This document shows positions 33,756 to 45,768 of a stretch of 64,000 nucleotides of DNA, piece by piece. Position 1 is the stretch's first letter. Each line of letters begins with the position of its first letter. The stretch is from Plasmopara viticola (taxonomy: Eukaryota > Oomycota > Peronosporomycetes > Peronosporales > Peronosporaceae): contig MBPM02000058.1 in NCBI GenBank assembly GCA_001695595.3, positions 62,001-126,000 on the forward strand. Direction: 5' to 3'. Position numbers and translations under genes: made by a program. The notes below the pieces were generated by a model, which made no database searches, was not told the origin of the DNA, and was given only the letters and a program-made list of their open reading frames with translations.

Positions 33756-35441
33756 TTACGGGTCGTCAAGGATTGCCTGTTGAAGCCGCTGTACGAGGAT
33801 AGCTTTGAGTCCCTTGGAATCGAGGCCACGCTTTCGAAGCTCTGCTCGAAGCTCGGCTACTTTCATCTTGGTGACATAAGCCGTCGACTTCACTGGCGAC
33901 ATCGCAGGCGAGTTCGTTTCAGTGCCATTGGGCTCCTCCACCAAGCCAGCAGCAGCACCATCAAGCTCCACATCTTGACTCTGCTTGTCAACAACCTCGT
34001 CACTTGGCGCTGAAGTTGCCAACTCTTGCTGTTCCTGCTCTACTGTTTGTTCACTAGAATTCGATTGACCCGTGCTGGGATCGTTCGTAGTCTGCATTTC
34101 TTCTTTCATATCACTTATATCCATGACTGTGTCCTTCTCTTCCTTGGCATCATCCTTCGTTTCCAATGCATTGTCACTTGCTTCACTGTCTACCATCGTA
34201 TTCTGGATCGTCTCCTCGTCTTCACCTTCCATCCGAGAATCTCTGTGTGATCCATGCAACACAATATCCTCTCCATGTTCCTGCTCACCTTTCTCATTCC
34301 TTTCAGACTCCTTTCTCCCATGATTCATGTCCTCCTCCTCATCTTCCATTCCATCATCCTTCTTCAAATTGGCCGCTTGCTCGCAAGCACTTTTCTCCTT
34401 CTGAATTGTTTCCAATTCGTCTCGAAGAGCTTCCAATTTCGTCATATACTCCGCTTCCCTTTTTCGTACTATCTCTGCATTCGTCTGGACACTAGCTTTC
34501 ATCTTGGCTTCGTGAGCTTCCATGGAAGCTGCCACGAGCTCTTTCGTCTCTTTTGTGTGCTTTGCAGGAAGATAATAGATTGGTGGAGAAGCTGTGGTCA
34601 GCAGAAACTTTGATTGATTCTCGCTCTTCCGAACCGTCTGTAAGTGCTCCAATTTACTGCGTGCAACCTCTTCACTGCGATCCAGCTCAGTCCGTGTAAT
34701 GGCCGCCTCCAACCGTGTCACTTCGGCTTCAAGACGGGCTTGATTCTCGAGATATTGACTCTGCATCTTCTCTTTCTGTTCCGCTTCGTGCTGCTTCGTG
34801 TCTTGGCGCTTGAACAAGGTACTATCCTTCTCAATTTGCCGCTTTGCCTTGCCCAAATGACCCATGAGCGCGCCAAACATACGTTTACTCCGCGCAATGC
34901 CATCTTGCTGTGCATACGGCGCCACTGCGCGTAACTTTCGCTCCTGCGCACGAGCGTTGGTTGCAGAGGGAGACACAATCTCCGTCCCGGTCCCATTCGA
35001 TTCCGTCCTTTCCAAGTCGTTCGAACCATCGGGTTTCGTTACTGCTGAATGCAACCTCTGTCTCTTGAAAGACGCACTCTGGCGATTGTCGTCATTATCG
35101 CGTTTTCCCCGTCTGTTATTCTCCTTGCACTGGTCGAGTGGATTTGTACCCGTGCGAGTCGGTTCACCACCGAGTCGATCAAAGACACTGCGTCGACCTG
35201 CTACGCCTTTGCTCAACGTTCGACTACCGCGACGTTCTGTCAGTCATCAAAAGAAACATACACGCAATTAGATGAAAGATCGCACGGCATTATGCAGCTC
35301 CAGTCCATCGCTAAGGTGCTGGAACTATCCCATACAACCGACAAACATACTGGAGTTATTAAGCGCCTCTCGCTTCTTCGTAAGCTCTTGGAGCTCGCGA
35401 CGCAGCGCTCGCTCTGCCGCTGGTCCCGTCCGATCCGCCAT
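33756..35441 (-). CDS. PNN: Pinin/SDK/MemA-family protein with C-terminal SAP domain
   Basis: Exons 35,351-35,441 and 33,756-35,236 (GTATGT donor, CTGACAG acceptor) join in frame to 523 aa. Pinin works at the exon-junction/spliceosome periphery in nuclear speckles. Visible parts: an N-terminal helix (ALRRELQELTKKREALNNSK), the RRSVFDRLGG motif, and the pinin-family core RMFGALMGHLGKAKRQ at about 149-164. A long coiled coil follows (about 165-325), containing PIYYLPAKHT. Then comes an acidic Glu/Asp/Ser region, and finally a SAP domain in the last 37 residues (KMKVAELRAELRKRGLDSKG). The SAP domain binds DNA or RNA and is not part of animal pinin as I know it. A GTAAGT just at the stop codon could be a further donor. 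It diverges from B9D1 with 94 bp between start codons. Confidence 0.88.
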
Positions 35442-35535
35442 AAGTGAGTACTATTGGTGGCTTGTGGAGGGGGCTGATTGCTGGTGCAACATAACGCTCT
35501 AATGTTGCGTGAAAGCTCAAGAGCCACACTTCAAG

Positions 35536-36322
35536 ATGGCGACGAATGACGCCGTTGCCAAGGCATTGGAGCGGCTGCGCTTGCGGAAAGAACAGATTGT
35601 AGATGGTGTGCATGAAGACATGCCAGCAGCAGCAAAAGCCACGACAACTGCCATGCAAGTGGTGCAACCTGCCGCTGGATTTCAAGTCATTTGCTCTGGC
35701 CAAGTCGAAAGCGTGCATGTACATAAGTGTCTGCTGTTCTCAACTTATTGGGAGAGTCATGATAGATTGTTGCGATTGAATAGTACCCGGGTGTTACAAA
35801 CGTATACTGCCGCTATGCTATTACCTATGGCGTTGATTGGCGCGTGCTTCATGTGAGTGCTTCATATACTCACTGAAAGAAGATAGGTTCATGTGAAAGC
35901 TGTAGGGCGCTGAGAATGGACTCTCGCAGATTGCGTACGTGGGGAGCGGTGAAGACAAGATCCTTCTAAACTTTCCGATTGACGTGTCATTCAAGAGCAC
36001 CAACCCATATGGTTGGCCACGTCTTGTCCTGAGTCTCTACGGACTCGACGCACTGGGTCGCGATGTCGTACGAGGCTATGGCTCTGTCGTGTTTCCAATC
36101 ACACCTGGCTGCTCGGTACGTGAGGTACCGCTGTTTCGGCCAATGTCGTCGTCGCGGATGCAACAGTTTGTCGCGTGGCTGACGGGCTCGCCGCCGGAAT
36201 TCTTCGACTCTAAATTTATAGCACAAAGCGATAGTCGTGAAGTCACACGAGTCACATCTGCCGGCAAGATACGCGTCGTACTGAACGTGGCAACACACGG
36301 CATGAAACAATATGGATACTAA
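35536..36322 (+). CDS. B9D1: B9 domain-containing protein 1, ciliary transition zone
   Basis: Three exons, 35,536-35,718, 35,784-35,852 and 35,906-36,322, join in frame to 222 aa (donors GTACAT and GTGAGT, acceptors ATAG and TGTAG). B9D1 is part of the MKS/B9 complex at the transition zone of cilia and flagella, gating protein entry. After a ~50-residue lead-in, the B9 domain runs from FQVICSGQVESVH through YCRYAITYGVDW and NFPIDVSFKSTNPYGWP to VVRGYGSVVFPITPG. It ends EVTRVTSAGKIRVVLNV and MKQYGY. Every block has a direct match in animal B9D1. Splice sites were chosen partly on this match. Its presence implies a flagellated life stage. A decayed partial copy lies 8 kb downstream. Confidence 0.94.
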
Positions 36323-36841
36323 ATTCTACAGACAGCAAACGATGAATACATTGCATTTAGATTATATTTTAGTCTAATTTTATCGACTGTTTTGTGTTAA
36401 CTTAGTGTTGCTTTGCGTTGGTATATATATTCCGTTTGAGAAAACTCTCGAGTTGGATAACTGACACAATATGTCGTCCAATATCAAAACGATACTACAG
36501 TGACAATAATTTAGTTTTACTTTACAGCAAACTTCGGAAAAGGTTGGGGTGACGCCCTCCTTCCAAGCGCGGGGGTTAAATGCTCGCGCGCTTCGGGCAG
36601 GTGCTCTCGGGCATCTGCAGGTCATTAACGAGTCTCACCCTCGACGCGACGGTCTCCAGCACCAGGACGCCACCTGGGCTCTTACCAAGTCAGAGCTAAA
36701 CAAAATAATGAGAGACCTTCACGACCTCGGTGCTGGCTGCACTGCCCGCCGAACGAGACCCGACGTATGCGGACACCACTCAATGCCGTGGACTAGCCAG
36801 ACTGAGCCTAGCACGTGCATAACTTTGCAACGCGATAACGT

Positions 36842-36868
36842 AATACAATACAATACAATACAATACAA
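36842..36868 (+). repeat. (AATAC)n microsatellite, about 5 units
   Basis: Five consecutive AATAC units lie just downstream of the GC-rich island. It is a simple repeat with no gene association visible. Confidence 0.95.
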
Positions 36869-39800
36869 TTTCAGCAATTCAATCCCGATTAGGGGACGTC
36901 ACGCTATTAACTTTGTACTAGGCACAGAGCTTTATTATGTTGCCATTGTCACAAGAGCAATGTGAGCTCATTGATGCCTTCTTCGCCAAAAAGGCAAAAA
37001 AAAATATGGTACGTAAGTCAGCCCCCCACACTCGTCGCTGACTTTCTCTGTCCGAAAAAGAAATAGAAAGCGGAGACTTCTACAATGAGCTGGGTGACTC
37101 ATCAGTAACTGCGCAAACACCGATTCCAAGGATAAACTATACGCGAAACATCATCACGAGATGTACGCTGTTCAGTGCATTAAACTTGGCATCAGACAAA
37201 ATTGAGGAAGTTGGAAATACCTCCCATTGATGAGTACGCATTTAAGAGTTGTTGGTAATGTCGCAAGGGCTATCAGATTCTTCACCGACACTAAGCCTCA
37301 GGTCACCGAGTGTCTTAACCACTACTAACTTTCGCTTAAACACACTTTGGCGATGTATTCCCCCCTATACCGCAATATAGATGACTGATCGACTTGAAGC
37401 CACTCATACAAGGTTTTGAAGTCACGGTGACCATAAGTCTTTACACTAGCACTACCTTGTAAGCAGTATCGACTGAAGTCGGCGTTTGTTTTGTATGCGA
37501 CAAAGCAGCTTTGGACTATAAATTCAGTCGTACGATTCCCCAAAAATTGATGCTTGGCCTAAGCCACGTTTCCTAATGCATTCGCGAGTTTAGCCAGCTA
37601 GTTGCGCAGGTACAAATTTAGCTCTTCCGGCACAATTGTCTTTAAAAGGTCAAACAAAGGTTTTCCAGAGGTCCACGTGGGCCTTTACTAGATATCGGTC
37701 TTGATTTACCGGATGAGACAACGTTGATCATCATTTGCGACACATTGAGCAGACATTAGTTGTGCATTGCTCCACCTCAATGACGACGGACGCTGTGGGT
37801 CTTCGCATTCCTACCCAGGCATATATTACCACCACTCGACAAGTCCATTCGGAGTGGGTCACCTGGCTTCAGTTCAGGCAGTTTGAAATTGCTGACCAAA
37901 AGTATACTGTTTACGAAAAATAGCTATTTGTCACGAAGTGTGCACTTGATGTGTTCCGAATCTATAAAAAAAAATGCTTTACTGGAATTAACAAGGGGGA
38001 TCCAATGTGCGGAACAAGACTTTTTCGTTTTAATGCAGTTTGTTCAAGCTTACTGTGCTTGCCGATGCACTCTCGCGAGGCCGAATTCCGATTAAGCACA
38101 TGTCAGTCGGGTCGGAAGTTTTTGAGAGGTACAAGTCATCAGGTATACAAAAGTATTGTCCTTTGATGCGATTACTCACCGCAAGGAAAGATGCGATTGT
38201 GAAGTAATTTAGCCCTCAGCAGCAACCCAGCTGCACTGCTATTACTAAATAGGTACTAAAGAGCAATTTTGAAGATCCTGCCTAAGGCGCTGTCCCCAAC
38301 GACATAAAGTCCGAATTATAACATACTTTTGAACATACGTTTTCCCAAAAAGGGTCACAACGCTTTTTCGTGGCTTCGATACACTTTTGCGCGTATCTTA
38401 ACAAGTAAATACCCTTGTTACCTTCCAACGCGTAAGAATCCTTTAAATCGAGTTTTACATAGCATGTCTGTATCGGTTGACTGCTAAAAAAAATAGCCTA
38501 GACTATAGTTCCTTTTGATAAATTTAAGCGAAAAAGCGTGTCCACGTGTCTTATGATACAAAAGTTTCATTTGCCTTTGCACTTACATATTGCTTGCAAA
38601 GCAAGCAGATGCGATTGCACCCATCCAAAATATACAGAGCGATAATTTAAAGAAGATGTTTTAACGTACATCTACTACTTTACAGTAACAACAAATCGGA
38701 TCAAAATCGTCATTTAGGACCTTCTACGGTCCCGAAAAAACATGGATCATTGACTTTTAAGAAACGGTGTCGACGCACCTAACATACTACGTAATCTTAA
38801 GAGTTCGAGACTTGAGGTATCACTTGCACCTCTTTACAGCTTCGCACCTTACAGATAAGGCAAGTAGCCTTAGTGACGACCATAGTAGGGCTTGTTGGGC
38901 CCATATTCATCTTAACTTGGCCGAACGACGAAATTGCAAATACCTGCATTGATTCACGATAAGAAAGCCTGATGCAGCTCGATTATCAGGCACTGAAACG
39001 CGCAACGCTTAATCTAAACCCAAGCGTATCGATTACTCGACCAAGATAGCCCATCTCGCCTCAAGAGTTTAAGTCATCCGAATCCGTTCCAACAAAGCCG
39101 CACTTTGATCACCACGGCCGACTTAAGAGCAAATTTAAGCACGTCGTAATTTTTTTTATATGCGTGAAGCCAAGTCAAGCGCGGTTTAGCTTGACACTTC
39201 TCGGTCGCCAAGTAGACCCCACCTCCGTCTGGAGAGCGTAGTCAAATTTTGCGGGCACTGTGAGCAACGGCATAGTTTGCAGAGCTTTAAATTCCGACTT
39301 CAGCATGACTTCCAGGGATCGTTGATATTTTGATGGATACAATAAGCGCTTCGTATGTAATTCGCGGCCTTGTAACCGCACGTTAAAATATTGGAGCTTA
39401 AAACCCGTCATACAGAACGCTGGAATCGTGGCTTGGCATTCTACTGAATACGATGTATATTGCATATTTAGGCCATATACTAGACGACGGCTTGCTTTTT
39501 ATCCCGGTAAATGTCAAATTGTATAGCTCATCTCCATCAGCTCTCTTGTTTTTAGTCATCTGATAAACTCAAGTGATTTACATTGGCTTCTTGATGTTGA
39601 TATCCGTCTCTCCCTCAATCAATTTTTTGGTAACCTCGGCTACTAAAGCAAATCTTTTTTTCTAGTAATAAGTGTGAACACCACGTTCTTAAACGCACAG
39701 TCCATTTGGGCAGTTGTAGCATCAAAAGTCCATAATAATCACATGTGGCTGTTAAAGACATTTCACTGAGAGATTTTTTTACATATAGACCTTGGACGGT

Positions 39801-40376
39801 GAAGGGGTCAGGCAAGTACTAGCGTAGGCGCTTTCGACGCGCTTGTCATAAGAGTTGCTTCCAGTCAATGTAAAGCTATCTTGACGCGCTCTTGGTCGTG
39901 GCATAATGAAAATCTACCTGAGTTAAGCGAGTCTTGGCGGAGGTCGATGTTTTTGTCACCGATTAGGTTCGGAAGCAGCTTCAAAATCAGGGAGTTTTTA
40001 CGTTCGCTTGTTTGGTTTCCAGCTATCAGGCGAGCAATATTCGGTAGAGTTACTTTATCGGATAAACTTTATTTAGCGGCCTGTATATACTGCCAACCTT
40101 TTGTAGGAAAAGTACGGCTTTCCATTGAATGATTGAGTATATTGGACTGATACCTTTCTGGTATACATACCGGTTATGCATGTCAGATCATTCAAGATAT
40201 GTAAAAAAAGGAAAAAAAGAGCAAACTTTTTGTACAGCATTCAATCAATTGTCAAGGATGAGATGCTAGATGAGAACACGTACATCTTTAATCAAATGAA
40301 GCAGTCCATATTCTTACACCGATATAAGTTTTTTATTCTTAAAGCGATCAAATTGTGAACAGCCAATTACCGATGG

Positions 40377-40379
<3 letters not shown>

Positions 40380-40407
<28 letters not shown>
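40380..40407 (+). repeat. (AT)14 dinucleotide microsatellite
   Basis: An uninterrupted run of 28 alternating A/T bases lies in gene-empty DNA. It is likely length-variable between isolates. Confidence 0.97.
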
Positions 40408-40411
<4 letters not shown>

Positions 40412-43400
40412 ACGCCTGCTATGTACAAGGTTGTGTGAAGCTTCGCCGGAACTGTTTACCGTTTCACTGGAATTTGTTATCATAAAGGCATTAAAATTAC
40501 ACTTTTTAATCGTGTACCCTTTGAGAATATAAAATGCCCCTTTCGAGAGCATGAATAAAATGCGGAGACATACTACTGAGTAATGAGTAGCCGCTCGAGC
40601 TTTTACATTGAAAGAGGAATGTGTCGAAACTTAGTTATCGCTTGTACGCTTTTGTGTTAACCTTTACGTTTTATTTGTGAATTTTGAGTGCAAAACCCAC
40701 CTAAGTTCAGAAGCGTTGCCGCTGCAGCTCAATCTCAGCTTAACGCTTTGCTATTGATTGATATTGGTACTTAGCTCGAGCAAGGAGAGCTGCTTCTTTG
40801 CCTTGAATTTGATTCTTTTGATAAGGCATTATCATTAACTTACCGCGCCCAATAGATTAATCTTGTGGTCAGAGGAGACTTCGACAAAGGTTTTTCACGC
40901 CTTTTTAGCCTTAATATCATGAAAAAGATACGGGTAGATGTAGCACTACGTTTGGGTGTGGTCGCAGATTTCGGTTATTATAGGCTCATTATAAATTTGC
41001 ATGCAAACTTGGCATATAATCGCTTGTCAATTCAGTACCTGAAATTTTCCAACCCATTATGGCTGCTGCACCAAAGCCATCATTACACCATTGCGACTGC
41101 GCGCGCCAATTTTTGTCTGGTTTATTTTTCTACCGCGCTCTACAGTATTTTAATGCCCCCACATAATGATTAGAGCTGACCTGCACTTCTGGTCTGAGCT
41201 CTTTAAGCTGCCAAAACTACTTATAATTCCAGAAAATAGCATACATGCTTGGCAGGAAGCATCGTATCTGAATTCTTAGTTCTGAACAATTTCCAGATTT
41301 TTATTCTTACGACAGCTTAGCCACAGCCTTACTTTAAACCAAGGTGTTTTCTTAATCGTAGTGGATCAGTACAAGCACCACGAGCGAGATCGTTGCTCAG
41401 AGTGTGGTGACGCTCAATATTACTACTATCCTTTTTTACACTTCGAACTTGCTCGAAGTCGTAAACCGATTCTTTATTAATTCGTCCTCGTCTTAAACAA
41501 AGACCTGGCATAGTTTCTATAAGTTCAAACGTGTTATACATTGGCTGAATGACTCTTTCGTTTAGCATGGAAAATATAGGTGCTAGTCTTTAAATGTGGT
41601 CCTAACACCATGCTCTACTTTTACTTCCTCAAAGCTAGGCACTTTCTCCGTTATAATTCACTACACACAATATGGTAACACCAAAAAGTGAGTCACACTT
41701 TAAGTACGATTCTGTTTATTCCGTAAGCTTAGATTTGACCCAATAGAGCTGCGATGAAATGAAAGAGCGACATAAACCGCAGAGTTTGATTTTCCCGTTG
41801 TTTGACTGACAAGATGCCACCGGATATATTGACAAAAGCATTGCTATGTGATGCAATGCAAAGAGATTTTTGAGTATTCAAAAAAAAAATTTGGTGCTCA
41901 ATCGATGCCATTGACCCTTGATAATATCAAGCTGAGAAACACAAGTAGTCAAGATATTCCGATTTCATTGGAAATATCTGGCTACACATGAAATAAGCTT
42001 TGCAAAATTTAGGTTTTGTCCTCCGAAGTATTATGATACCGAGGTTTAGTAATTAGAAAATTAGTGTTTCCGCCAGATGCAACCGGACCTTGTCAGGCTT
42101 GCTTTAAATATTTCTCTAGCATGGTCTTAGACTCTGGATGATACAGCTGTTGCAGTTTAGCCTGCCCCAGAGTTCATTATTGATCGACTTTATAAGTGAA
42201 ATCAAATTCAAAAAGGATTTTGATGCAAGTTTCCTTATGTGCTTACGGCAGCAACCTATCATGGCACCCAAAATATCAGCATCAGTGACATTATCAATGG
42301 CCGTACTTTGCCATCTTTGTCGGCATAATCGATCCACCGAGTCTATAGCTTCTGCAACGATGAGTCACTCACTGAAACTATCGGTGCCCAATCATCTCCC
42401 TTCAGCAAACTTTACAGACCTAGCTCGAAGGAAGCAACATACTTTTGATCAGACGGCTTGAGAGCTTAAATGACCTCGAAGGTGAGTCAACTGTTCGACA
42501 TTCTATTTTTTCATAAAAAGCGCTCTGTTTTGATAAAGCTGATTGACCTTCAAATTCCATCCAACCTAATGGCAAACATCAAACAACGCTAAAATATATC
42601 AAAGTTGATCAATGCTACGACCAAATTGACGCTGATCGTCGATATACTGACCTTTGCTCCTGCCGCTAAAAAGTAGAGACAATCACACTTTTAAGTGCTC
42701 AAAATTCATAGCATATGAACTGATTGCCTTATACCACATACCCAATACAAAATCGTCCACAAATCCAAAACTTTGCATTACAACCAGCAAGACAGGCTTG
42801 CAAGCAAGGCCTTTGATATAAAAAATGGAGAACTTAAAGGCGAAGACCATTCCACCATCAAACCTTATAACATTCCTTCTTTTAGCCCGTTGAGTGCTAC
42901 CTTTTTTATGCGGCATGCCAGCAGACGGATCAGTAGTAAGCGTTCTGCTCCATAAATTCCGACAATTTTTGCGCAAACGAGTCTTCCTTTGCAAGATTTC
43001 GAGCATTACTACAGACTTAGCATTACTGATATTTAGACGCGGACCTACAACTCGGCGTATACCTTCTCTCTGCGCATTATAAGTTATGTTATAGTAGAAA
43101 CGCCTGGAAGGACCAGTCCTTGCCGATTCTAATTCAAGTTCGGCTTTGTTACGATGTCCAAAATAGATTGGGTGCGTACGGAGGGATTGCGTTTGGGCGT
43201 GCCCATGGATGAGTCCATAACGTCAACATTCTTGGATCCTCCGAGAGAAATCAAAATTAAGATCGAATCTTATGAAGTTTGTTTAGAATCTCATAATGCC
43301 TTTGCAGGTGTCCGAATAGCGTATTTTCACGAGTTTACATAAACAATTGGAGGCAAATCATGCGTCAGCTTTGACCAACACTAATTAAAATTCACAGTTG

Positions 43401-44129
43401 TGTCCACTCGCGCTCTTGCCTTCCGCTTTGAAACGGTTAAAACCACTCTCTATTGCTTCGCTGACAGCGCTATGGTTTCTTTGTGACCTTCGACCTTGTT
43501 TTTGGCTCACACAGAATGACTTTGGTCTGGCCAAAAGACATGCTTAAGGTATCGAAATTCAGACGCGAACAACTCTGTAATTTGCCCATACAGGTGAGTC
43601 ATTAGGGTACTTTCAAACTAGAGAGCACTTTCGAATTAACATCGGTCTTATCGGGAATGGTAGCAAATGTTGCACTTCCTCGAGACCAATCATGAATGTT
43701 AGCTTGCTACGACCTTACTCCTTGCCCGCAAGTAAATCGGCGCACCGTTTGTCTTCAGTTTTGCAGACTCAGCTATAGCTTTACTATGAGTGCTGTCTGG
43801 TGCACTAAAAATGCCTTATTTGTAGGTCTTATTACCAATGACCTTACATAACCTATATAATGATCTGAACTTAATTTCTGTTTACCAGTAATTCCGCTTC
43901 AGCATGAATTTAGATGAATTTAGCTAAATTGCACATGCAAACATTGTAAAACGTATTGCTAGTTTTGAGTATTACTTCATTCGACATTTTCGATAGTGGT
44001 ATATTGGCTCAATGCAAGGACTAATTTAGCTTACTATTGCAAGAAAGTCAGCTGCAGTGATGCATGCGCCATTAGTAAACAGTCCATATTACAGTGTCAG
44101 CATTGAAAATGCACAAGGATCTTTAAGAA

Positions 44130-44295
44130 GTCCATGCGGCCGTGGTGACGGGTAAGGCTACGACTCTGTCGCAAGTGCAATACACCTGACCGGGTGGTAC
44201 AAACACGACCGCCGAGCTAAGATCACAGCACACGTCACATCTGCAGGTAAAATTTGCTTTGTGTTGTTGGATGTGTCACGGATAAGATCCTAACA
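44130..44295 (+). pseudogene. Degraded partial copy of B9D1
   Basis: Two blocks align with exon 3 of the intact B9D1 gene, in the same order and orientation. Block 1 (about 44,145-44,210) resembles the part coding for the RGYGSV...PITPG region and shares GGCTA, CTCTGTCG and ACACCTG at matching spacing, with about 70% identity by eye. Block 2 (about 44,232-44,290) resembles the VTSAGKI...LNV coding part and shares GTCACATCTGC exactly. About 100 bp between the blocks is deleted relative to the parent. Frames are broken and no exon 1-2 sequence is seen. It is a non-functional relic of a duplication. A different B9-family parent (for example B9D2) is possible but less likely. Confidence 0.65.
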
Positions 44296-44438
44296 TTCAC
44301 AAATATGCATGCCATATGATTTCTCAGTTAATGACGCAATCGTCGTACACTCAACTTTAAGCTAAAGGATCCCGTGTCTGCTCCGTCAAGTCTACGCAAA
44401 GGAGCCAATATAAAGTCAGAAGCTCCACAAGAGCGTTG

Positions 44439-45430
44439 TCAGCACAACCCTTCACGCGCCATTTCCGACATGCGCTCGGACAATCGTTCCTTGATAATTT
44501 TTCGGCGCTTTCGGAATGATGTGCGCTACATAAAAACATTGCACAACAATATCACAATTCCCCAATTAATATTCACAATATATCACCAGCAAAAAGTCAA
44601 CATACCAGACGGCCTTCCTTGCTGAATAATTCCAGGAAATTGTGCTGCATGTCATCGGCCTTACTCATCCACTTGTGCACAAAGCCATCGACGTCATTGC
44701 GCACTTTATCAACTGCCATATCAAACTTGATTGTTTTTTCCTTGATAAAGGGGACATTCATATCCTTGCCCGAATACCCACGCTGCAAATTTCGACGAAT
44801 AAAGGTATCGTACTCGGCAATGATACGAATGATGAGATCCGACGTCGAAATGCCGTCTGTACGTCGAGTTTCGAGAAATTTACCCATTGCCTTGATCCGA
44901 GCATAGACATCGCCCTCACTTGCTTCTCCTGACGTATCCGAGTACGGCAGCGCATCATGACACACATAATCAATCTGGTGTTTCTCCAAAAACTCATCCG
45001 AGAGCACCCAAGGAGCGTCTTCGACTACTTCATCCACCCATCTGCAGTGACGTAAGGACTCGTACCGCTCTTGATCTGACATGACGGTACGACCCTTGAG
45101 TTTGTGCGTGATCTTGTCACTGCAGCATCCCACCAGTAAATACGTGTTGGGGTAGGCCTCTTTGCATTGCTGTAGAGCTTTTGCATGTCCAAAATGAAAG
45201 AGATCAAAGATGCCATCCGCATAGAGACGCAGTGGGCGTCCAGTGGGAGTCCCGGGCTCGCCCTCTTTCAGTTTCTTGCGGTATGGCTCTGGCTGCGGCT
45301 CGGTCGGGCCGCTCTCCTGGCTACTGACGCTACTGTCGTCGTACTCGTCTCGAGAACTACCCGTCGCTGGCTTCCTCTCCTCCGCAGTAGGCACGTGGTG
45401 GTCCTCCTCGGCCTCCTCTGCGTTGTTCAT
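44439..45430 (-). CDS. PCYT1: CTP:phosphocholine cytidylyltransferase
   Basis: Exons 44,606-45,430 and 44,439-44,525 with an 80-bp intron (GTATGT donor, TGTAG acceptor) give 303 aa. The enzyme makes CDP-choline from CTP and phosphocholine, the controlling step of the Kennedy pathway to phosphatidylcholine. The cytidylyltransferase fold starts at [18 protein letters not shown] (about 66-83) and includes the HxGH CTP-binding motif. It contains the [14 protein letters not shown] signature near 190 and the [11 protein letters not shown] segment. A helical C-terminal part follows, ending in a strongly basic piece ([19 protein letters not shown]). In animals the equivalent region is a longer lipid-binding amphipathic helix plus a phosphorylated tail; here only a short version is present. 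The N-terminal ~60 residues are acidic and disordered. Confidence 0.96.
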
Positions 45431-45768
45431 CTCGGTAGCACGTCTCTACACGTTTGCACAGATTTCTCATCAGCTGTTTTCTATCTGGATGCCTACGCTT
45501 CTAGCCTCTTTTCGCAACAGGCCATAGCGCATTCGATTCGCATGTCGGTTGCACGCGAGAACTAGCACCGCAGTCGCAGGGGAACACGCACCTTTTTCGC
45601 CATCTTGCTCGTTTCGTCAAAACCTGTATGTGATGTGCCACGAGGCCCGAGTGTAACTTTTCGCACTTAATCCCGACCGCAAATGGGACGCGTGATTCTC
45701 AACAGCACGGCATATGATTGGACGAAATTGAGAAAAGAAGAAGCGGGTGTACGATTGTTAAACTAGCG

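Larger units (their letters stand above)
36323..44129. other. Gene-empty region of decayed DNA
   Basis: About 7.8 kb of AT-rich sequence with no supported gene. A more GC-rich island near 36,540-36,830 carries an open frame without a known domain. A pentanucleotide repeat follows at 36,842-36,868, and an (AT)14 tract lies at 40,380-40,407. A minus-strand frame at 42,683-43,006 contains GFVDDFVLG, faintly like a reverse-transcriptase YVDD box, but flanking motifs are missing. I read the region as old, mutated insertions between B9D1 and its relic copy, without being able to name the elements. Confidence 0.55.

Noticed and set aside
36549..36965. Plus-strand frame as a coding gene
   Set aside because: It starts without ATG, runs into a microsatellite, and has no recognised domain. 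More likely a fragment.
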